Shown here: positions 59,238-64,000 of the stretch, piece by piece
Numbering within the stretch: the stretch's first letter is position 1
Layout of the letters: every line of letters starts with the position of its first letter
The notes under the pieces: model-generated
What the model was told of the DNA's origin: nothing
The model's database searches: none
Seen by the model: the letters and a program-made list of their open reading frames with translations, nothing else
Translations under genes and position numbers: made by a program
Assembly: GCF_000576595.1 (NCBI RefSeq)
Contig: NZ_AWSA01000023.1
Coordinates: 1-64,000, forward strand
From: Intrasporangium oryzae NRRL B-24470
GTDB taxonomy: Bacteria; Actinomycetota; Actinomycetes; Actinomycetales; Dermatophilaceae
Direction of reading: 5' to 3'
Length of the DNA stretch: 64,000 nt

Positions 59238-61196
59238 TCATGCCTGGACTCCCTCCTCGCGGACGGACTCGACGACGAGAAGCGGCTCGGCCGAGGAACG
59301 GGCGCGGCGTCGCTGCAGCGCGAACCACCAGCCGAGCCCAGCCAGGACGAGGAGGACGGCGCCCGAGGCGCGGAGCGAGCCAGCGACGGGCGCGGTCGAC
59401 ACGAGGATCGGCCGAACAGCCCCAGCCCGCCCGACGACCCACGTGTGGTCGGCCGAGACCGGGTCGACACCACGCCGGCGCACGTCCACGCGGACCGGGG
59501 TCGTCCCGGTGGCGGGCAGGGTGACGGGTGCGGCCCATCTCGTGCCGTCGACCCGGCTCGCCTCGACGGGACGACCCCGGCCCACCGTGACGGTGACGCC
59601 GAGCACCGGTCCGATCGAGGGGCGACGCGTGTCGAGGACGTCGACGAAGGCGATCGACGCGCCGGGCCGGTTCGGCCGGAGCGTGAGCGTCTCCTGCAGG
59701 TCGGCGACATGGCGGTCGACGATCGTCGACGCGGTCGGACCGGAGGAGACGAGCTCGGGCTGGAGGGCCGGCTGACCACTTGCCAGGGCCGCAGCAAGGC
59801 CGAGAACCCCTACCGCGACGGTCGCCTCGACCGCGATCCGCGTGGCGGAGCGCGCAGCCGGTCGCGTGCGTAGGGCGAGGGTCGTCCACAGGGCGAGGAG
59901 CAGGGCCACGGCGACGAGCCCGGACTTGAGGAGCAGGACGCGGCCGTACACCGTGACGAGCGCCGCGTCGACCGACCCGACCACGTCACTCGCCAGGAGG
60001 ACTCCCGTGACGCCGACGACGGTGACGAGTCCGGCGGCGGGCCAGCGGAAGGCCCGGAGGAGGGACCCGAGGTCCCCGCCCCCGAGCCGCAGCGGTCGTC
60101 GCCGGGTCGCGGTCCCGGCGAGGAGGGTGACCGCTCCGGCCCAGGCGGCACCTGAGGCGAGGTGCAGCGTGGCGGCCAGGTACCACGTCGGGCCACCGCG
60201 CGCCCCGACGTGACCGAGCAGGACCGTGCCGACACACGCGAGGACGACGCCCAGCCCGAGCACGACGGTGTCGACCGACGACGTGCCCCGGGCTCGCGGG
60301 CGCCGATCCGCCGCGACCGGTCCCGCGCCAGGAAGGGCGAGCAGGACGAGGCCGGCCGTGCGGGCTGCCCACTTGACGGCATACGGCGTCGACAGCGCCT
60401 CTGTGCCGGAGCGGGACAGCTCGACGATGAGCAGCGCGAGCGCCGCGAGGGCGGCGCCTGCGGCACCGGCCCTCCTGAGTCGGGTCAGCCTGCGCCGCAG
60501 GCGGGTCCGCGCCCTCTCGTCGCCGACGGACGACAGGAGCAGGGTCGAGACGACGAGGGAGCCGAGGGCGAGTGCGAGACCGGCGAGGACGGCCCAACGG
60601 CCGAGCACCTCGGTGCCCTCGGGTGCCGTCTCGCTGAGCCCCACGGCGTCGACCGTGTCTCCGACGCCGAAGGCGAGCACGCCCGCGGTCCGGTGCAGGT
60701 CGTCGCTCGAGAGCGTCTCCCACGCGACGTGGTAGGCGCCCTGACGGAGATCGGGCAGCGGCGCGACGACCGACACCGGCGACTCCGTGTCCTCGGCCCC
60801 GGCCCCGGGGCCTGCGGTGGCTGCCTCGTCGGGGGCGGCATCCGGGCCGGGCTCAGGAGTGCCCGACTCGAGCTCCAGGTTCCCGAGGATCGTCGCGTGA
60901 CCCTCCTGGTCGACGAGTGTGATCCGCGTGGACGCGAGCTGGACGTGCTCGCTGAAGTCGAGGCGAAGTCGATCGGGGGCGCGCTCGACGCTGTCCCCGT
61001 CCGCGGGAGAGCTCGCGGCGAGGTACGCATGGGCCTGGCTCGTCCCGGCCGGCAGCACAACCCCGGCGACGGCGACGACGAGGCCCAGCACCACGGACCG
61101 GCCCAGGCGGCCGCGCCTCCGTACCGGCGGGGTCCCCGTTCCGGACCTCGGCGGGGACGTCGGCGGGGACGTCGGTTTGGACGTCGGCAGGGACAT
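59238..61196 (-). CDS. Fused CopC-CopD copper homeostasis protein
   Basis: A 652-residue protein. The signal peptide ends before HAYLAASSPADGDSVE, giving the CopC domain its N-terminal copper-binding histidine; a second ligand lies in SSDDLHRTAG. A CopD membrane part follows (about eight helices from near 200), including TLHLASGAAWAGAV and GRVLLLKSG. A long extracytoplasmic tail of about 150 residues precedes a final helix near the C-terminus. It probably imports or handles copper at the membrane. It overlaps the gene upstream by 1 base. Confidence 0.85.
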   Translation of the reverse strand: MSLPTSKPTSPPTSPPRSGTGTPPVRRRGRLGRSVVLGLVVAVAGVVLPAGTSQAHAYLAASSPADGDSVERAPDRLRLDFSEHVQLASTRITLVDQEGHATILGNLELESGTPEPGPDAAPDEAATAGPGAGAEDTESPVSVVAPLPDLRQGAYHVAWETLSSDDLHRTAGVLAFGVGDTVDAVGLSETAPEGTEVLGRWAVLAGLALALGSLVVSTLLLSSVGDERARTRLRRRLTRLRRAGAAGAALAALALLIVELSRSGTEALSTPYAVKWAARTAGLVLLALPGAGPVAADRRPRARGTSSVDTVVLGLGVVLACVGTVLLGHVGARGGPTWYLAATLHLASGAAWAGAVTLLAGTATRRRPLRLGGGDLGSLLRAFRWPAAGLVTVVGVTGVLLASDVVGSVDAALVTVYGRVLLLKSGLVAVALLLALWTTLALRTRPAARSATRIAVEATVAVGVLGLAAALASGQPALQPELVSSGPTASTIVDRHVADLQETLTLRPNRPGASIAFVDVLDTRRPSIGPVLGVTVTVGRGRPVEASRVDGTRWAAPVTLPATGTTPVRVDVRRRGVDPVSADHTWVVGRAGAVRPILVSTAPVAGSLRASGAVLLVLAGLGWWFALQRRRARSSAEPLLVVESVREEGVQA

Positions 61197-61197
61197 C
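61144..61197. repeat. 12-bp in-frame tandem repeat at the 5' end of copCD
   Basis: Four 12-base units of the type GACGTCGGCGGG (61144-61191, with small changes) lie in the first 20 codons of the CopC-CopD gene and encode a Pro-Thr-Ser-Pro pattern before the signal peptide. Unit length keeps the frame. Confidence 0.65.
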
Positions 61198-61660
61198 ACA
61201 GCACCGGGACGTGCTGCAGCGTCATCCCGCCGTAGCTGATCGTGACGAGCTCGTTCGGGCGAAGGGCCCCGGCAGTGTTCTCGTAGACGAGGTAGGCGGT
61301 CGAGCCGGGCCGCAGGCCGTGACCCGGACGCATGATCGAGACCCGCCTCGTGCTCCCGTCGCGGGCCTCGCTCGTGAGGACCGGCGGATGCTTGAGGTCG
61401 GACTGGAACGTGTTCGCCTTCTCGGCGTCGAGGACGACGTAGAAGAGCGTCACGAGGCCTCCGTCACCGACGACGGCCACCCGCGAGAAGCGGATGCCCA
61501 GGGCCGACTCCATGGCCGTCGACTGCGGGACGGCGCGCGCGGCGTCGCTCCGGTCCGACCAGACCGTGTGGGCGCCGAGGGCGAGGAGTGCGACGACGAC
61601 GACGCCGAGCACGATGCGCACGGGCCAGGCCCGCGGGTTCAGGTGCTGGTTGATGCTCAT
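61196..61660 (-). CDS. Membrane-anchored exported protein of unknown function
   Basis: A 154-residue protein with one N-terminal membrane helix (IVLGVVVVALLALGA, near 16-31) and an exported domain of about 115 residues rich in beta strands (VAVVGDGGLVTLFYVVLD, LVTISYGGMTLQHV). It sits directly upstream of the CopC-CopD gene, sharing 1 base, and 68 bases after the surface protein gene. Its operon position suggests a role with the CopC-CopD protein, but no copper ligand motif is seen. Confidence 0.65.
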   Translation of the reverse strand: MSINQHLNPRAWPVRIVLGVVVVALLALGAHTVWSDRSDAARAVPQSTAMESALGIRFSRVAVVGDGGLVTLFYVVLDAEKANTFQSDLKHPPVLTSEARDGSTRRVSIMRPGHGLRPGSTAYLVYENTAGALRPNELVTISYGGMTLQHVPVL

Positions 61661-61728
61661 TCTCGGACTGCCCTCCGGAAGTGGCGGCCGGGGTCACGGG
61701 CAGGTGACCCCGGCACGAGTGGGTGCGG

Positions 61729-64000
61729 TTACGGAAGCGTGAACCGCGTGGAGACGAACGAGTCGAAGAAGGCCGTGCCCGCCTCCGCCGTCGTCCTGCT
61801 GTTGACCACGCCCGCGGTCAGGCCGAGGCGTGCGGCCTCGATGCGGAGCGTGCCGGTGTTGCCGGTCAGCCTCTGCCCGGTCTGCGGCGCCTGACCGTCG
61901 ACCGAGAGCTGGAGCGTGCCCGCGGCGCCCGAGACCCAGTCGACCCGGACGGTGTGGGCGCCGGCGGCGAGCGTGAGCCACGGGCTCGTCAGGGCCGTCG
62001 TGCCCGGGCGCGTCATGACGACCCGCACCTGGGCGGCGGTGGTCGCGGTGGGCCGCTGGTACTGCACCTGGAAGACCTGGGTGCTGTTGTTCGCCTGGCC
62101 GTTGCGGCCCTCGAGGAGGGTCAGCGGGCCTTCGGTGCCGGTTCTCAGTGTGTTCGGGTTGAAGCCGAACTGGGCGTGGTACTCGGTCTCGACGCTGGGC
62201 GTGTTGTCCGTGACGAACGCCGCGGCGTTGTCGCGCCCACCCGCGAGGGTCACCTGCAGGCCCAGGTTGCCGGCCGTGACCGGCATCCCCGCCGCGGCGG
62301 TGACGGTGGGCGTGCCGGTCACCGAGGACCAGGCCGACAGGGTCCCCGAGTTGAACGTGTCGCTGAAGATCGCGTTCGGCCGGTCGACCTGCACGGTCAC
62401 GTTCGACGCGTTGCTCCAGTTGCCGGCGAGGTCGAGAACCCGCAGGTTGAAGCGCTGAGACCCGAGCGGGATCCCGGTGAGGCTGATCGTCGCCGAGGCC
62501 GTGCCGCCCGTGACGCTCACCGGCACCCGCGTGCCCTTGCCGACGCCCGGGTCGGTCGTGCCGAGCCAGAACTCTGCCGCCTGCAGCCCCGGCTCGCTGA
62601 CCGTGCCGGTCAGGGTGACCGATGTCGCGCCTCGCGTCGGGTTCGGGGCTGCCGTGAGGGAACCCAGAACCGGGGCGGTCGTGTCGACGACGAGCTCGAC
62701 GCTCGCGTTCGTGCCGGTCAGGCTGCCCCAGTTGCCGGCCGCGTCCTGCCCGCGGACCACGACGTGGTGCGTGCCCTGGGAGAGGGCGCGGACCTGGGAG
62801 AGCGGGATCAGCCCGTAGACGGACTCCGACCAGGAGTCGAGGGCTCCGTCGACGGGGACCAGCTGCAGGCCGGTGCCGCCCGCGAGCGTCGTCGATGCCG
62901 GGTCGAGGAAGGCCTCGGCGTCGATGAGCGTGCTCTGGGCACCGCCGCGGGCGTCACGGTCCTCGATCTGGGCCGAGACGACGAGGTAGCCGGGGTGGCT
63001 CTTGTCGCTGATGAGGCCGTTCGTCGGGTTGGGCCCGACCGAGGCGGCCGCGACGCCGGGCGCCGTGAGGTCCACGCCCACCGTGACGTCGAGAGGCGGG
63101 CCCCACAGTCCGAGCGAGTCCTTGCTGTGGACGAACAGGTGGGTGTCGCCCTCGCCGAGTGCGGCGACGGTCGCCGCCGTGAGGGTCGCCGTCTCGCTGA
63201 CGAGGGTGGCCGACCGGTTGAGCGTCATGGCCGTGCCCGTCCCGTTGGCGCCGACGGTGCCGGTGAAGTACTCGGCGGCCGTGATCGTGCCGCCGGCGGC
63301 GCTGTCGTCGCCGGTCGCCTTGAGGACGACGTCCTTCGTGCCGTTGGCCGGGCTCGGAACGACCGAGCCCGCGGTCGTCGCCGGGCCGGTCTTCGGCAGG
63401 TTGAGCACGACCGAGCCGATGACGCCCCAGTTGCCGGCCAGATCGTGGCCGCGGACGTAGACGAGGTGCTTGCCCGCATCGAGACAGCTGAGCGCGAGCG
63501 GGGGCGGCGTCGAGGTGCACGTCGCCGGGGCGGTGGGCGTCGCCGGGATGGTTCCAGTGACGGACACGGTGGTGTCGGCGCCGAAGGTTCCGGTCGTCGC
63601 GGTCATCGGGGTGCCGAACCCCGGTCCGGTCGTGACCGCGTCGTCGACGACGAGCTCGGCCTGGTCGACCTTGCTGTTGCCCGTGCGCGTGTCGCTGACC
63701 TGGGCGGTCACGGTGACCGGCGCGAGGCCGTCGGACGGGTTGGGGGCGGCAGCGATCGACGACGACACCGGCCCCACACCGTCGGTGCTGGGCGCGGGCG
63801 CGGCCGTGTCGAGGAAGGTGAGCATGCCACCGAAGGCGACGGCGAGCGGGTCGGCCGTCGACTGGCCGTTGTTGTCGAGGTGCCCCGCGGACTCGTAGAG
63901 CGCGAGCTTCGACTCGGGGCCCGTCGGCATGTGCACCAGGGCGTCGAGGGTCATGCCGGGCTCGAGCGCGGCCACGACGACCGCCTCGGGGTTGGCCAGC
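61729..64000 (-). CDS. Large secreted multi-repeat protein, C-terminal part (cut by window edge)
   Basis: An open frame enters from the right edge and ends in a TAA at 61729; 757 residues are visible. Four Ig-like units recur, each opening with APNP-x-x-G (or SPAN/GPNP) and each pair followed by a DLAGNWG-type signature (GHDLAGNWG, SKDSLGLWG, GQDAAGNWG, VLDLAGNWS). The last 230 residues form a concanavalin-like beta domain (FSDTFNSGTLSAWSSV). This is the plan of exported adhesins or carbohydrate-binding proteins. No sorting signal or C-terminal helix is present, so it is probably secreted. Its N-terminus is outside the window. Confidence 0.75.
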   Translation of the reverse strand, partial: LANPEAVVVAALEPGMTLDALVHMPTGPESKLALYESAGHLDNNGQSTADPLAVAFGGMLTFLDTAAPAPSTDGVGPVSSSIAAAPNPSDGLAPVTVTAQVSDTRTGNSKVDQAELVVDDAVTTGPGFGTPMTATTGTFGADTTVSVTGTIPATPTAPATCTSTPPPLALSCLDAGKHLVYVRGHDLAGNWGVIGSVVLNLPKTGPATTAGSVVPSPANGTKDVVLKATGDDSAAGGTITAAEYFTGTVGANGTGTAMTLNRSATLVSETATLTAATVAALGEGDTHLFVHSKDSLGLWGPPLDVTVGVDLTAPGVAAASVGPNPTNGLISDKSHPGYLVVSAQIEDRDARGGAQSTLIDAEAFLDPASTTLAGGTGLQLVPVDGALDSWSESVYGLIPLSQVRALSQGTHHVVVRGQDAAGNWGSLTGTNASVELVVDTTAPVLGSLTAAPNPTRGATSVTLTGTVSEPGLQAAEFWLGTTDPGVGKGTRVPVSVTGGTASATISLTGIPLGSQRFNLRVLDLAGNWSNASNVTVQVDRPNAIFSDTFNSGTLSAWSSVTGTPTVTAAAGMPVTAGNLGLQVTLAGGRDNAAAFVTDNTPSVETEYHAQFGFNPNTLRTGTEGPLTLLEGRNGQANNSTQVFQVQYQRPTATTAAQVRVVMTRPGTTALTSPWLTLAAGAHTVRVDWVSGAAGTLQLSVDGQAPQTGQRLTGNTGTLRIEAARLGLTAGVVNSRTTAEAGTAFFDSFVSTRFTLP

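Noticed and set aside
1-64000. Octamer GTATGCCG as a KOPS/AIMS-type orientation signal
   Set aside because: About 21 copies read plus and 24 read minus; such signals are strongly strand-biased.
1-64000. Insertion sequences, prophage or integrase genes
   Set aside because: No transposase, integrase or phage structural motif was seen in any frame.

Overview
This window is very GC-rich, with frequent GTG starts, GGAGG-type ribosome sites and 4-nt stop/start overlaps. It carries Actinobacteria hallmarks: a SigK/RskA pair with a fasciclin lipoprotein, an MmpS-like secreted protein, a ferredoxin-type sulfite reductase with APS reductase, DUF1062, and an actinobacterial xylose isomerase. The gene content fits an aerobic or facultative soil or activated-sludge actinomycete of the Micrococcales (Intrasporangiaceae-like). 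That placement is inference; no rRNA or tRNA gene was seen.

Layout. 1-3.5 kb (minus): MobA/MocA-like nucleotidyltransferase, a STAND/AAA ATPase with a large inverted repeat upstream, a MoxR ATPase and a VWA protein cut by the left edge; MoxR+VWA+MocA recalls maturation of a molybdenum hydroxylase. 3.5-7.6 kb: xylB-xylA divergent from a ROK repressor, with a visible promoter and operator. 7.7-10.4 kb: DUF4287, a peptide-type ABC binding lipoprotein and an SMR-like membrane protein. 10.6-15.4 kb: a tightly packed five-gene operon of unknown purpose (ATP-grasp ligase, S51/cyanophycinase-like peptidase, two esterases, glutamine amidotransferase). 15.6-18.3 kb: a broken GNAT gene, a methyltransferase, DUF1062 and a membrane protein. 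18.5-24.8 kb: a GltD-like Fe-S flavoprotein, a complete pyruvate:ferredoxin oxidoreductase and a DHODH-like flavoprotein, probably an electron-transfer operon for low-oxygen pyruvate use. 24.8-30.7 kb: small conserved proteins, then a membrane-anchored molybdopterin oxidoreductase, fasciclin lipoprotein, sigK and rskA.

30.8-37.1 kb: MddA-like methyltransferase, hydrolase-LuxR regulator, ClC channel and membrane proteins. 37.1-41.3 kb: a patchy region of small, orphan and broken genes with somewhat lower GC in places. 41.2-49.2 kb (minus): an aldonate/uronate operon (ABC binding protein, two permeases, galactonate dehydratase, KDPG aldolase, KDG kinase, mannonate dehydratase family enzyme, gluconokinase), i.e. 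sugar-acid import feeding an Entner-Doudoroff-type route. 49.4-51.7 kb: membrane protein, APH-like kinase and a VapBC module with a perfect palindromic operator. 51.7-57.8 kb: sulfate assimilation operon sir-cysH-cysD-cysN-cobA/cysG. 57.8-64 kb: a 51-bp tandem repeat, a lytic transglycosylase, fused CopC-CopD, an anchored exported protein and the C-terminal part of a large repeat-containing surface protein.

The most striking signal is not a gene. The 8-mer GTATGCCG (or CGGCATAC) occurs about 45 times by eye, in both orientations, inside and between genes, where roughly two would be expected by chance. It thins out in several sub-regions, including those that hold broken and orphan genes. The best candidate for an undescribed pathway is the ATP-grasp/S51/esterase/amidotransferase operon.
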